A DNA stretch of 64,000 bases from NCBI RefSeq assembly GCF_902506655.1, contig NZ_LR734817.1, forward strand, positions 87,666 to 151,665. The letters are read 5' to 3'. The position numbers and the translations under genes are program-made. Each line of letters begins with the position of its first letter. Within the stretch, counting starts at the first letter, position 1. Origin of the DNA: Marinoscillum sp. 108 (GTDB lineage: Bacteria > Bacteroidota > Bacteroidia > Cytophagales > Cyclobacteriaceae). Under the pieces are notes generated by a model that was not told the origin of the DNA, ran no database searches, and saw only the letters and a program-made list of their open reading frames with translations. Below, piece after piece: positions 8,602 through 18,521 of the stretch.

Positions 8602-9624
8602 ATGAGAGTCTTTGCCCTTGTCAAAAACGGAGCTGCAGATGAAGCCTTTGAACTCCGCGAACAGGCCACGCCTACACCCAAGAGTGGTGAATTGCTTATT
8701 GAATCTGAGGGCTTCGGTCTCAACTTTGCTGATGTCATGGCCCGGCTGGGTATTTACCGGGACTGCCCACCGCTTCCGGCGGTCATAGGCTATGAAAATG
8801 TAGGACGCATCAAAGCCATCGGTGCCGGAGTAGAGGGGTTTGAAATAGGCGAGCGAGTGTTGGCATTCACGAGGTTTGGTGGGTACGCAGATCATGTGAT
8901 CTCTCCTGCCATGGCTGTAGCCAAAATACCTGAACGCTTCAGTGTGGGAGAAGCCACCGCCCTGGCCACACAGTACATCACTGCTTACTTTGCGGCTGAA
9001 GAGACTGTGAGCCTTTACAGGGGTGATCATGTACTCATACATGCCGCCGCAGGGGGAGTGGGCACGGCCCTTGTCCAGCTATTGAAAAGAAAGGGTTGTG
9101 TGATCTTTGGCACCGCCGGTTCTGAAGAAAAGATGGAATACCTCCGTGAACTTGGAGTGGACTACCCCATCAACTACCGCGAAGTGAACTATCAGACCGA
9201 AGTAGAAAAACTTGGTTTCGGACGAAAATTAGACGCTACCTTCAATCCCATTGGCGGAGACTATGTGAAAAAAGACTTTAAACTGCTGGGGCCGGGAGGA
9301 CGACTCGTACTCTATGGAGCCTCCAAAATGACAGAAGCCAGAGGTAATATCATCAAAATGCTCAAACTGCTTTTCGGATTTGGGTGGTGGAGTCCAATCG
9401 GATTTGTGACTAAATCTACTGCACTTATTGGCATCAATATGCTCCGCATTGCTGACCACAAACCTGAAGCCTTTCAGCGCTCTTTGCGGGCGGTCATTGA
9501 CCTGGCAGAATCTGGTGCCATTAAACCCACAGTAGGCAAAGAGTACCCCTACACTCAGCTCTCAGATGCTCATGCCTACCTGGAAGGCAGAAAATCCATT
9601 GGTAAGGTGGCTGTGAAGTGGTAA
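8602..9624 (+). CDS. Medium-chain dehydrogenase/reductase, quinone oxidoreductase (VAT-1-like)
   Basis: A 340-residue MDR-superfamily protein. The N-terminal GroES-like domain carries GFGLNFADVMARLGIY and PAVIGYENVGRI. The Rossmann domain has HAAAGGVGTALVQLLKRKG at about 147-165, which binds NADPH. The structural and catalytic zinc cysteines of true alcohol dehydrogenases are absent, so it belongs to the zinc-free zeta-crystallin/quinone reductase branch. The insert KMLKLLFGFGWWSP resembles the VAT-1-like subgroup. Likely reaction: NADPH-dependent reduction of quinones or enones; the substrate is unknown. It starts 6 bp after the MscS-like gene. Confidence 0.92.
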   Translation: MRVFALVKNGAADEAFELREQATPTPKSGELLIESEGFGLNFADVMARLGIYRDCPPLPAVIGYENVGRIKAIGAGVEGFEIGERVLAFTRFGGYADHVISPAMAVAKIPERFSVGEATALATQYITAYFAAEETVSLYRGDHVLIHAAAGGVGTALVQLLKRKGCVIFGTAGSEEKMEYLRELGVDYPINYREVNYQTEVEKLGFGRKLDATFNPIGGDYVKKDFKLLGPGGRLVLYGASKMTEARGNIIKMLKLLFGFGWWSPIGFVTKSTALIGINMLRIADHKPEAFQRSLRAVIDLAESGAIKPTVGKEYPYTQLSDAHAYLEGRKSIGKVAVKW

Positions 9625-10191
9625 TCCAAGTAATAAAAAATCACTCATGATTAGAGAATCAGACCCAGTGGACCTGTCCGGCTTAGCTAAAGGCTCCTTG
9701 ATGAGAAAAAGAGAGCGTTACATTAGGTGTGTCAAGATGGCCCGTCCTTTCTGATTCATATTGAAGTTATTCCTGGCTAAGAACAACCTTAGCAAAGGCC
9801 TCCGAGCTGACCCTGAGCGCCCTGATCGTCGAGTTCTGTGAAGTCATAACCATCGATTAGATAAATCATAGCCACCTTTTTTTATTTCACGGCCATGTTT
9901 TTGGAAAACATAACCATCTTTTGAGAAAAGATGGCCGTCTTTTCTGAAAAGATGGCGGTCTTTTTGGGAAACATGGCCGTCTTTTTTTGGTTGGACAGGT
10001 TAAAGATATCGGCGTCTCCAAGTTAAAAGGTCGTCTTTTTTTGGTGGACCATCAGGTACCCCGAAAATAAAACTGATAGCAGACGCAAAGCACCAACGGT
10101 TGTTGCCTCAGAGCACGTAGAAAAAATTTTTCTCTTAGAAAGAGAGTGCTGTGTTTGTTACTGCTCCACTAGGGTGACTGAAGACTTTCAG
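9625..10191. other. Gene-poor interval containing a 21-bp tandem repeat
   Basis: About 570 bp between the oxidoreductase and the terminator of the LRR protein gene. The first 220 bp hold only short broken frames, and I could not assign a 35-codon ATG frame at 9647. The centre is the 21-bp repeat described separately. The right part (9991-10191) shows no gene. Confidence 0.5.
9851..9990. repeat. 21-bp imperfect tandem repeat, each unit partly palindromic
   Basis: Units begin at 9873, 9894, 9915, 9936 and 9957, all exactly 21 nt, with a 13-nt partial at 9978 and a degenerate 22-nt unit at 9851. The best units read CATCTTTTGAGAAAAGATGGC (two halves: CATCTTTT, then AAAAGATG), so most can fold into a hairpin with a 4-5 nt loop. 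Because 21 is a multiple of three, the minus strand encodes a seven-residue repeat of the form KTAIFSE that ends in a stop, but without a good start codon. Confidence 0.85.
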
Positions 10192-10218
10192 AAAAAAAAC
10201 CGGCTCCCTGGGAGCCGG
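10192..10218 (-). terminator. Rho-independent terminator of the LRR protein gene
   Basis: On the minus strand a GC-rich stem (CCGGCTCCC / GGGAGCCGG, 10200-10218) is followed directly by eight T residues (10192-10199). It lies 58 bp after the stop codon of the large secreted protein. Confidence 0.9.
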
Positions 10219-10275
10219 CTGCTGCGCTACGACGGTGAAAATTCGTCAATAGCTGCCCTAGATGACAAGCTACAC

Positions 10276-13200
10276 CTACTGTTTAATAATCCTGTAAGAC
10301 ACAATATGGCCTTTATTGGAGCTCCTGTCTACAAAGTTGAGGAGATACACACCTGCAGGGAGCTGGTTCATTTGAAGCTCAACGCTGTGCTCAGACCCAT
10401 TCTTCAGGGTTAATTCTTCGATCAGGTTACCATTCATATCCATGAGCCTGGCCGCCACATTCGGCGATACAAGGTTCCGATAGTTAATGGTCAGCATGTC
10501 CTCCACAGGATTGGGGTATACTTCCAGGTCTTTGAAGTATTTTCTGCGAAAACCGAGAACATTCGTTCTTTTCACTACGATCCCATTCTCAGTGATTGTA
10601 GCCTCCAATACAAAGGTGTTTCTCTCCATCCCATCTGCACCTATTTCAAACTCCACGAAGGAATTCGGATCCATCGGTATACCCGGGTACTCCACGTTGA
10701 ATCGATACAAACCACTCTCCAGATCGGTAAAGGTAAACCTGCCCTCATCATCGGACTGCACATAAGCGATCAACACGAAGGTGCCATCCTGATCTATTCG
10801 GCCGCTCCTCACGAACCGGCGAAGGGAACAACCCGCCCGCTTAACCTTCCTTCGGGCCTCCACTCGTCCTCCTTCTTCTTCATCTCCCAGGGTGGTACCC
10901 ACATCTCCTGTCACCACACCTCCCTCTGGCAATGGAGGCAGCTCCGGTGGAATTTGGCCCATTTTGAGTACCTCAGTGCTGTCATTTCTCAACTTGAATA
11001 CCTGTGCCTCCACCCACAAATCCGTGCCGGGGTAATAAGTAGGAAGAAACTCTTCCAGATCTTCCGGCTCCACAGAGATCAGGTAGTCGCCCAGAAGCAG
11101 ATCATCAAACACGAATCCCGCTTCTGCTCCACTCACGATTCCCAAGGTATCATAAGGAATTCCGGGAGCGTTGACCCGCAGCGCATAACCGGTTCCTTCC
11201 ACAAAAGGATTCCCATTGAGGTCGAGTGCGTTGAAAGTGAGGTCAGCACTGGCCAGTATTTGATACACTCCGCTCGTCAAAGTGAGATTCGGCACCAAGC
11301 TACTGGTGACTTCCAGGTAATATTCACCCATGGTCTCATAGGTGATCCCACTTACTTGCAATGTGCCTGTGGCATCCTCTACCGGATGGGCTCCCAGGTG
11401 ATTGGTTAGTGTCCATTCGTAACTATTGGCCGTCCCGCCTACAGCGATCATCACCTCGTAATCACTCCCCTGCGGAATGATCTCCTGCGCGGAGCTCCCT
11501 ATGGGTCTTTGGGAATCATATACGATCCCCGATACGTCCATATTTTTCTCCAGGTCATCAAATTCCAGGTGGTTGCCCGTGACATCCAGGGAAGTAAGGT
11601 TTTTCAGGGCCGAGAAATCAGGCAAAGCAGTAATCCTATTGTCCTTCAAATCCACTGAAACCAGGCCCGCTACATCCAGAATATCCCTACCTAAGGCGCC
11701 TGTCAATCCCTTCTCGGGAAGTTCCAGTCCGGTGACCCGTTCATTTTCTATGATCACTCCAAACCAGTCGTGAATTGTCGATTCATTGGGCCAATTAGCG
11801 GCCTCTCCTGCCCAGCTCGCCCCATTCATGCTTGCGTACATATTAGCCAGAGCCGTAGAATCCCTTTCCAGAGAAGACACTTTGAAAATAATTGGCTCAG
11901 TCACAAGTGTTATATCTGTCACGATCGAACTGGTCACCTCTGCATAGTAAGCTCCTTCATCACCAAAGCCATTCACGTTGATTGTCAGTGTGGGACCAGT
12001 GTTTTCCAGCTCGGTAATTCCACCATCTGAAAGTGACTCCTTAAACCAGGTGTAGCTATTGGCAGATCCTGAAATCTCTCTGGTCAGGAGATACTCACTG
12101 CCCTGCTGTCCTAGTGTATCGACCCGTATGCCGATGCTGTCCTGTGGAGTATAAAGCAAGCTACTCAGGCCCTGGTTAAGTTCTAGCGAAGCAAATCCGA
12201 GCCGATTGTGAGAGGCGTCTAACTCACGAAGGGAAGCAAGACCGGAAAGATCGGGTAGAGAAATAACGCGGTTGCCGCTGATATCAAGGGTATCCAGTCC
12301 TACCAGACCGCTGGATATTTCAGGAAAATCACCCGATAAATTATTTTCAGAGAGATCTACCGCAATGACACGCGAGTCTTTCACGGTGACATCCACCCAA
12401 TCCGCTATAGGTGCCCCTGATCGCCAATTGTTCAATCTCGTCCAATTGGCGCCATCCAGGGCATCATATATCTGCAGTAAGGCCAAAGAATCATCCTCCA
12501 GCGAAGACACCTCCAGCTGAACCTCCCTGCCATACAACGTGAGGTCCGGAAGCAATAAGTTAGTAACCTCATAGGCATACACACCCCGATCACCAATAGT
12601 CAGATTCAACAATTTGAGGGAATCCATGACCTGATCCACCAAAATATCGCCATCCTTTTTCCAGGTGTAACTGTCCGCCGTTCCACCTCCATCTGCTATC
12701 AAAATCAGATCCTCCCCAACACTCACTACAGTATCCAACCTCACTCCGACAGAATCCTGTGGCGCATATGACCACTCATAAAGCACCCCGCTGAGTGCCT
12801 CAAGCGCTCCAAAATCCAGTTGGTTATGACTGACGGCTAATGAATCCAATAACATGCTCTCCAGACCAGCTGGTAATTTCACCAAATCATTACCCGAGAG
12901 GTCAAGCGCCTTGAGGTTCGGTAAAGTAGTGATGCTATCATCCACATTGCTCAGCTGGTTATTGGCAAGGTTTACAGATTTCAGATTTACTAACTGACCA
13001 ATTTCGGCAGGTATCACTCCATTCAGTTGATTACCAGTCAGATTAAGGCCTATCACCTTGTTATTTTGAACCTCTACTCCATACCACGTATCTACAGATC
13101 CCGAAAGCCAATTGTCATTATTCAGCCAGTCGGAACCCCCTGTAGCGTCATAGATAGCCACCAAAGTGATGGAGTCAGGTATCAAACTTGCTGCTCCAAT

Positions 13201-16200
13201 GGATGCTATGTAGCCATGAGAAATCCCTGAAGAAGAGAGTGTATAGTCATCCAGCGTAAAGGCAGGGTCTGAAAATGATCCTCCCAGATAAAGGTTATCT
13301 TCCTCCACCACAGCCAAAACACCCAAAGAAGACGACCCGGTGGTTGTCGTAGCATTTTTGATCCAGTCCACCTCTCCATCCTGGGTATACTTCATGATGT
13401 ATACGTCCTGATTCCCTATCAACGGATACTTCGCGTTCTCTATGTACAAATCGCCACGCTGATCGGAGATGACATAGATGTTTCCCTCTGCATCTGTTTC
13501 CATTTCATTATACCCAAAACCATACTGCTGCTCCATTATTCCCTTTGCCCAATTGACGGTGCCCTCAGGAGAAAGCTGTAGCAGAAATTTGTTGTAATTG
13601 AAAGGACTCTGAAGTGTATCGGTGCCAAAGCCATGCTTCTTCCCAAACCAGCCTTTGAGCACGGGGTTACCAAAGGGGTCTATCGTAAGTGACGTAGGCC
13701 AGCTGGAATAATCTGTAGTCGAACTTCCAGAGTAAGAATCCTGCCAGATACGTGTGCCGTTATGGTCATATTTCACCACCAATACATTCCCGTCACCATC
13801 CGCCATGGGAAACTGTGACCCGTCCTCCATGGTAACCCCCTGAGAAGTAGCCTCAGAGGCCAGGTAGATATTTCCTTCCTGATCCGCAGCAGTAATACAG
13901 AGGTATTCTATATCTGATCCTCCCACGGTACGCACAAACACCCTGTTTCCATCTGCATCATACTTGATCATAAAGCAATCTTCTGAACCTTGATTAATCA
14001 TGGTCTCTCCGTTCACAACGAGGGAACCAGCCGGATATATTCCTGATAATAGCACCCCATCTGGCAGAATGGTCAGGTCATCCAGGGTAATTTGTGCGGG
14101 AAACTCCTCGATCCACAAAAAACTGCCCGAAGCGGAGAGCTTGGCAATAAAATAATTATATGATCCAACGGAAGAGGTAATCACCGAATCCTGAATAACC
14201 AGCTCATCCAATCCGCGCTGCCCTATGACATAATTTGCACCTGATAACTTATCATGCACAAACTTATCACCAATACCCGCTCCTGCACTCGCGCCTGCCA
14301 GGTGGGTAAGCCACAGGATGTTATAATTGGCATCCAACTTGGCTAAGAAAGCTCCGGTGCCTTCTATTGATTGACCAAAAAAATCAGTGGTTCCTTCAGA
14401 GCTTCCATAGACCAGCAGGTTTTCCGCTGCATCTACTTCCATTCCCGCGGTATTACTTCTGGCCCCCGTTTCCCCAAAGGCATAAGCATATGACCATTCG
14501 GGGCCTTCAGTCAATTCGTTTCCGGTACCTTCAATGGTCACGTAGAAGGGATCGGTAGTTAGGGTAAGATTCGGTACGCTCTCATTCCTGGCTTCCAGGA
14601 TGTAAATTCCATTGTCTGAACCAGATACATTTGTCAAAACCAGGCTATCAGCCACCGCACCTTCTATGGGCTCACCATTTTTAATCCATTGATAGGTGTT
14701 ACCTACCCCGGCAATGGGGTAGTAAATGATCAATTCTGAGTCAGCTGCCAATATGGTATCATAAGCCGGTACTTCCAACTGCTGGGGAGAATAGGAGGTC
14801 ATGGTACCTATATTGGGTGCCAAATCCTCAAAGGTGAAGAAGTTATTGGCAACCGTAAAAACAGAAGGACTGAGAGCTGACAAATCAGGTAACCCTGTAA
14901 ACAAATTGCTTTCAATGTGAATCTCATCAAGCAGCGTGAGGTTAGCCAATTCTGAGGGTACATCTCCTTCCAATTGGTTAATCCGGACACTGAAAACATT
15001 CAGGTTGGTGAGGGCTGATAATTCAGGCGGAATGGTACCAGTGAGCTCATCTGCTCTGAGTCCCAAAAAGGTCAGGTTGGTTAAGTTCCCCAATTCTGGA
15101 GGGATTGTTCCCCCTAAAGGATTATGAGATAATATTAGATCAGTTAGGGAAACCATCCAACCCAGTTCGGGGGGAATACCACCTGATAACTGATTGCTAA
15201 AGAGACTGAGGTAGTTGAGGCTGGTAAGTTCCGTTAGCGCCAAGGGGATTGGGCCAAAAAATTGATTCGAACCCAGATCTAAATGAAGGAGCCCGGTAAG
15301 ACCTCCCAGCTCCTCTGGTATCAATCCGGTGAGCCCATTTCCCGCCAGACTCAATTCCTGCAAACTAGGAATTTGGGTAATCCCTATGGGAAAATCAGCG
15401 GCCATTTGCATATTTTGGATCCTCAATACCCGAAGGCTGGTATTATCAGCACCGCAAGGCAGTGACCCAGACAGGGACGAACCATCTAACCAGAAAAAGT
15501 CAAGGGCATCATTTTTCCCGAGTGTATCAGGAAGTGTAACTTCCAATTGGGCATTACCTACCAGCCTCACATCATAGAGATTGGGCAGGCTCCATAGTCC
15601 ATCAGGTATGGTTGTCACCAGAGAGTTCGCCATGTTAAACCCCCATAAGCTGTTTAGTTCTCCTAAGGACTCTGGCAACGAGCTTATGGGATTGGTTAAT
15701 CCAAGCACTTCAAGATTGATAAGATTACCAATGCTCTCTGGTACCGCCCCGGTAATGCCATTAATATTTAAGTTGAGACGTTGCAATTGGTCTAAATCAC
15801 CAATCTCATCAGGAAGACTTCCACCCAGATTGTTTCCGGACAATTGTAACTCAGTAACTCTCCCGGAGGCTGTTTGTACCCCAAACCAGGTCTCCACCGG
15901 CCCTAATAACCAATTGCTATTATTGAACCAGTTAGTACCATCCGTGGCATTATAAAAAGCTACCAGAGCCAGGGAATCACTCACATTGGTTGTTGAAAAC
16001 GTTCCGGCAGTAATTGTCCAGTCAAATCCATTGGAAGAATATTGATCCACCCATTCTATCCAGATAGTATCATTATCGTAAAGAATGAGCTCAGCTTCTG
16101 ATTCGGGATACGTGGGGTAGTCTATGTCATCATGCTCTGCCAGGAGGTCTCCACCACAGGCCGAGTATATCCTCAGATATGTATCCTCTCCCGAACCGAG

Positions 16201-17460
16201 AGAAGAAATCAGCACTTTTTCGTAGGAGACAGAAGGTGAATAGAAAAACCATCGTGGGGCTGAAGCAGTAGTATTGGTACCCAATGTGGCCTCAATGGCA
16301 CCTTCACAACTATCACCCAATGGGCCCACCCACAAGTTCAGCGGCTCACTATTGAGTGTAAGTCCCGGAAACTGACTATTGGTAACATATAACACGTATT
16401 CGCCACCATCGGATGCTTGCAGATTGGTCAAAGTAAGAGTAGACTCTGTCGCTCCAGAAATCACCACACCATCCCTTTCCCAGTAGTAAGAATCACTGGT
16501 TCCAACTCCTGGAAGTGGTGGGCTCAGTAAGGTATCTGCGCCTATATCAGTATAAAGGAACTGTTCATTACCAAAGGCCTTTTGTCCGGTATTTAAAGTA
16601 ATGACTGACTCATTAGGCTCCAGGTCCTCGAACGTAAAGTGGTTGTTGGATACATTAAAAGTAGTCGCTGAGGATGCTGTAATGGTCGGGAGCTCACTAA
16701 AAGCGTTATTGCTAATGTCGAAAAAAATCAGGCTTGCCCCAATACCGGAGGGTATCGGCCCTTCAAAATCATTTCCAAACAGTCCAAATTCCTCTACATT
16801 GATCCAATTCGAAAAAGATGAAGGGATGGTTCCTGACAGCAGGTTGTTGCGCACATCAAATTTGATCATGTCTAGATTCCCAAGCGCTGATGGCAGTGCT
16901 CCGGAGAGGCTATTGTCGCCAATGTAAAGCAGATCCAATGCCGTCGCATCAGCCAATTCGGCCGGGACGGAACCAGTGAGCTGATTATCGAAGAGCGTCA
17001 ATGCTGTTAAACTAGTCATATTCCCTAATTCAGGGGGGATACTCCCTGACAGGCTATTCGTACTCAGGTACATGTATTGAACGCTAGTAAGGTTACCCAG
17101 CGTGGTTGGAAGGGTGCCGGTCAGAGCGTTTCCGGCCATACTCAAAAAGGTAAGTTCTGATAAGTTTCCAACATCTTCAGGTATCGTACCCGTCAGATTA
17201 TTACCATTATAAGAAAGAGTACCATCGTCTGAAAGATCAAGAGATACCACCCTTCCTCCACTGACAGTCACTCCGTGCCAGGTGTCCACAGAGCCAGCCA
17301 GCCAGTTATTACTATTGGTCCAGCTGGGGCCATTGGTACTGTTATAAAGTACCACCAGGGCCAGGGAATCACTGGTGTTGGTTTGCGATTTCGCCTCTCT
17401 AATACTCAGTAGAGCAATGGAGATTATGGTCATTTTCAGAATGTAGATAAGTAGTTTCAT
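10276..17460 (-). CDS. Giant secreted leucine-rich-repeat protein with T9SS sorting domain
   Basis: A 2394-residue protein with a signal peptide (about 1-26, ending AKSQ). Five modules begin with a cap of the form DSLALVxxYNxTxGxxW...NWL and continue into LRRs of the L-x-G-x-I-P-x-E-L-G-N-L type (caps near 17370, 15980, 13170, 12490 and 11850). Immunoglobulin-like strands of the SDGGEYVLYVTN type follow the LRR blocks. Module 1 is followed by a PPC-like domain, module 2 by an SBBP-like propeller (about 13200-14500). Near the C-terminus are SdrD-B/CNA-B-like beta domains, then a type A sorting domain with LEVYPNPVEDMLTINYR and LPAGVYLLNF, so export by type IX secretion to the cell surface is expected. 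An in-frame extension of 14 codons is possible, but ATG 17460 precedes the signal peptide. Role: likely adhesion or carbohydrate/protein binding. Confidence 0.92.
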   Translation of the reverse strand: MKLLIYILKMTIISIALLSIREAKSQTNTSDSLALVVLYNSTNGPSWTNSNNWLAGSVDTWHGVTVSGGRVVSLDLSDDGTLSYNGNNLTGTIPEDVGNLSELTFLSMAGNALTGTLPTTLGNLTSVQYMYLSTNSLSGSIPPELGNMTSLTALTLFDNQLTGSVPAELADATALDLLYIGDNSLSGALPSALGNLDMIKFDVRNNLLSGTIPSSFSNWINVEEFGLFGNDFEGPIPSGIGASLIFFDISNNAFSELPTITASSATTFNVSNNHFTFEDLEPNESVITLNTGQKAFGNEQFLYTDIGADTLLSPPLPGVGTSDSYYWERDGVVISGATESTLTLTNLQASDGGEYVLYVTNSQFPGLTLNSEPLNLWVGPLGDSCEGAIEATLGTNTTASAPRWFFYSPSVSYEKVLISSLGSGEDTYLRIYSACGGDLLAEHDDIDYPTYPESEAELILYDNDTIWIEWVDQYSSNGFDWTITAGTFSTTNVSDSLALVAFYNATDGTNWFNNSNWLLGPVETWFGVQTASGRVTELQLSGNNLGGSLPDEIGDLDQLQRLNLNINGITGAVPESIGNLINLEVLGLTNPISSLPESLGELNSLWGFNMANSLVTTIPDGLWSLPNLYDVRLVGNAQLEVTLPDTLGKNDALDFFWLDGSSLSGSLPCGADNTSLRVLRIQNMQMAADFPIGITQIPSLQELSLAGNGLTGLIPEELGGLTGLLHLDLGSNQFFGPIPLALTELTSLNYLSLFSNQLSGGIPPELGWMVSLTDLILSHNPLGGTIPPELGNLTNLTFLGLRADELTGTIPPELSALTNLNVFSVRINQLEGDVPSELANLTLLDEIHIESNLFTGLPDLSALSPSVFTVANNFFTFEDLAPNIGTMTSYSPQQLEVPAYDTILAADSELIIYYPIAGVGNTYQWIKNGEPIEGAVADSLVLTNVSGSDNGIYILEARNESVPNLTLTTDPFYVTIEGTGNELTEGPEWSYAYAFGETGARSNTAGMEVDAAENLLVYGSSEGTTDFFGQSIEGTGAFLAKLDANYNILWLTHLAGASAGAGIGDKFVHDKLSGANYVIGQRGLDELVIQDSVITSSVGSYNYFIAKLSASGSFLWIEEFPAQITLDDLTILPDGVLLSGIYPAGSLVVNGETMINQGSEDCFMIKYDADGNRVFVRTVGGSDIEYLCITAADQEGNIYLASEATSQGVTMEDGSQFPMADGDGNVLVVKYDHNGTRIWQDSYSGSSTTDYSSWPTSLTIDPFGNPVLKGWFGKKHGFGTDTLQSPFNYNKFLLQLSPEGTVNWAKGIMEQQYGFGYNEMETDAEGNIYVISDQRGDLYIENAKYPLIGNQDVYIMKYTQDGEVDWIKNATTTTGSSSLGVLAVVEEDNLYLGGSFSDPAFTLDDYTLSSSGISHGYIASIGAASLIPDSITLVAIYDATGGSDWLNNDNWLSGSVDTWYGVEVQNNKVIGLNLTGNQLNGVIPAEIGQLVNLKSVNLANNQLSNVDDSITTLPNLKALDLSGNDLVKLPAGLESMLLDSLAVSHNQLDFGALEALSGVLYEWSYAPQDSVGVRLDTVVSVGEDLILIADGGGTADSYTWKKDGDILVDQVMDSLKLLNLTIGDRGVYAYEVTNLLLPDLTLYGREVQLEVSSLEDDSLALLQIYDALDGANWTRLNNWRSGAPIADWVDVTVKDSRVIAVDLSENNLSGDFPEISSGLVGLDTLDISGNRVISLPDLSGLASLRELDASHNRLGFASLELNQGLSSLLYTPQDSIGIRVDTLGQQGSEYLLTREISGSANSYTWFKESLSDGGITELENTGPTLTINVNGFGDEGAYYAEVTSSIVTDITLVTEPIIFKVSSLERDSTALANMYASMNGASWAGEAANWPNESTIHDWFGVIIENERVTGLELPEKGLTGALGRDILDVAGLVSVDLKDNRITALPDFSALKNLTSLDVTGNHLEFDDLEKNMDVSGIVYDSQRPIGSSAQEIIPQGSDYEVMIAVGGTANSYEWTLTNHLGAHPVEDATGTLQVSGITYETMGEYYLEVTSSLVPNLTLTSGVYQILASADLTFNALDLNGNPFVEGTGYALRVNAPGIPYDTLGIVSGAEAGFVFDDLLLGDYLISVEPEDLEEFLPTYYPGTDLWVEAQVFKLRNDSTEVLKMGQIPPELPPLPEGGVVTGDVGTTLGDEEEGGRVEARRKVKRAGCSLRRFVRSGRIDQDGTFVLIAYVQSDDEGRFTFTDLESGLYRFNVEYPGIPMDPNSFVEFEIGADGMERNTFVLEATITENGIVVKRTNVLGFRRKYFKDLEVYPNPVEDMLTINYRNLVSPNVAARLMDMNGNLIEELTLKNGSEHSVELQMNQLPAGVYLLNFVDRSSNKGHIVSYRIIKQ

Positions 17461-17596
17461 AAGGCGGTTGGTTTGGACACACAGTTGGTCGGAGTGAATC
17501 ACATATTCATCCTCAACATGTTAATAAAATTACAACAGCCTCATAACCAGATCAATACCTATAAATCGGTAAATACATAAGGTCATCTAAGGCTCT

Positions 17597-17625
17597 TTCA
17601 AAGGTGACCCTATAGAACCTTTGAA
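17597..17625. promoter_or_regulatory. Inverted repeat TTCAAAGGT-N11-ACCTTTGAA
   Basis: Perfect 9-bp arms spaced by 11 bp, between the LuxR-type regulator and the LRR protein gene, 137 bp upstream of the latter's start. It may be an operator or an RNA hairpin; there is no T-run to call it a terminator. Confidence 0.5.
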
Positions 17626-17627
17626 TC

Positions 17628-17647
17628 AATACGCTCAAGAGCGTATT
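17628..17647. promoter_or_regulatory. Inverted repeat AATACGCTC-N2-GAGCGTATT
   Basis: Perfect 9-bp arms with a 2-bp centre, 20 bp overall, which is the size of lux-box-like sites. It sits 2 bp from the preceding inverted repeat and 85 bp beyond the end of the LuxR-type gene. It could be that regulator's operator or, less likely given poor T-runs, a terminator stem. Confidence 0.5.
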
Positions 17648-17732
17648 TTAAGAAGAAGAATTTAGCCAAGGCTTACAAAAAGTGGCTTAATGAGAGATTT
17701 AGTAATGATTGATCTGAGAAATGGAAAAGCAA

Positions 17733-18431
17733 TCACTCTCCAAAGAACATGTCGTAGATGAGGCAATCCTGTACGCGTTTGATTCCCAATTTTTTCCAGA
17801 TGGAATTCCGATGCGTACGGATCGTATCTTTGGATATCACCAGTTTCTCCGCTATTTCCTGGTTGGTAGTGCCCCGGGCCACATGCTTCAGCACCTCCTT
17901 TTCACGATTCGTCAAACTCTGGTAACGAAGGTAATTGGTGATGGAAACCGGCACCTCTCCCAAAAAATCGCGCAGGATACGTCCGGTCCGGCCCAACTCT
18001 GTGAGCGTGTGGTACAGGCTGAAGTAATGGTCTTTATCCAGAAACTTTTTATAGGTCAAAAACCAGGCGTATTCCCGATCCCGGGATTTCCTCACATTTT
18101 GATAATAAGTAATCACCTGAGATTTTGACGACTCATACGGATGATTTTTTAAGAATTGTGAGATGTACGCAAGGCTTTCAGGATGTACCAGTTTAGTGGA
18201 GTACGCATTGTCTACCTCTAGTAAAAACTGCTTGTCCCTCTCGAAATACTCAGCAAAAGACTGATTCACCATTCGGAAACTCCAGCCATCTACATCATTA
18301 CTGGATACCATGAGGGGAAAGAAATCAATCACTTCCAAAAAGCGGTTCCTATCAGCGACATACAGATTTTGCAACTGCTGTACCTGTAGCTGGTTATAAT
18401 GAAAAGACTCAGTTTCAGTGGAATAGGCCAT
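17733..18431 (-). CDS. LuxR-type transcriptional regulator with PAS-like N-terminus
   Basis: A 232-residue protein. Residues about 165-227 form a GerE/LuxR helix-turn-helix (SLTNREKEVLKHVARGTTNQEIAEKL, seen in two stretches, then SKDTIRTHRNSIWKKLGI). The N-terminal 150 residues have no receiver aspartate signature and look like a PAS-type fold with aromatic residues (FAEYFERDKQFLLEVD), as in many free-standing Bacteroidota regulators. The ligand is unknown. It lies upstream of, and in the same direction as, the LRR protein gene, with 272 bp and two inverted repeats between them, so control of that gene is plausible but unproven. Confidence 0.88.
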   Translation of the reverse strand: MAYSTETESFHYNQLQVQQLQNLYVADRNRFLEVIDFFPLMVSSNDVDGWSFRMVNQSFAEYFERDKQFLLEVDNAYSTKLVHPESLAYISQFLKNHPYESSKSQVITYYQNVRKSRDREYAWFLTYKKFLDKDHYFSLYHTLTELGRTGRILRDFLGEVPVSITNYLRYQSLTNREKEVLKHVARGTTNQEIAEKLVISKDTIRTHRNSIWKKLGIKRVQDCLIYDMFFGE

Positions 18432-18521
18432 CCGATCTCAGTTTAGACACGGGTATACTGGAGTTTCGGGGTTTACATTGAATTTATTAAATTAACTCGG
18501 TTAGGGCAAAAATTTCTGTAG

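Noticed and set aside
9647..9754. 35-codon ATG frame resembling a transposase remnant
   Set aside because: Too short and without a recognisable motif; similarity could not be supported.
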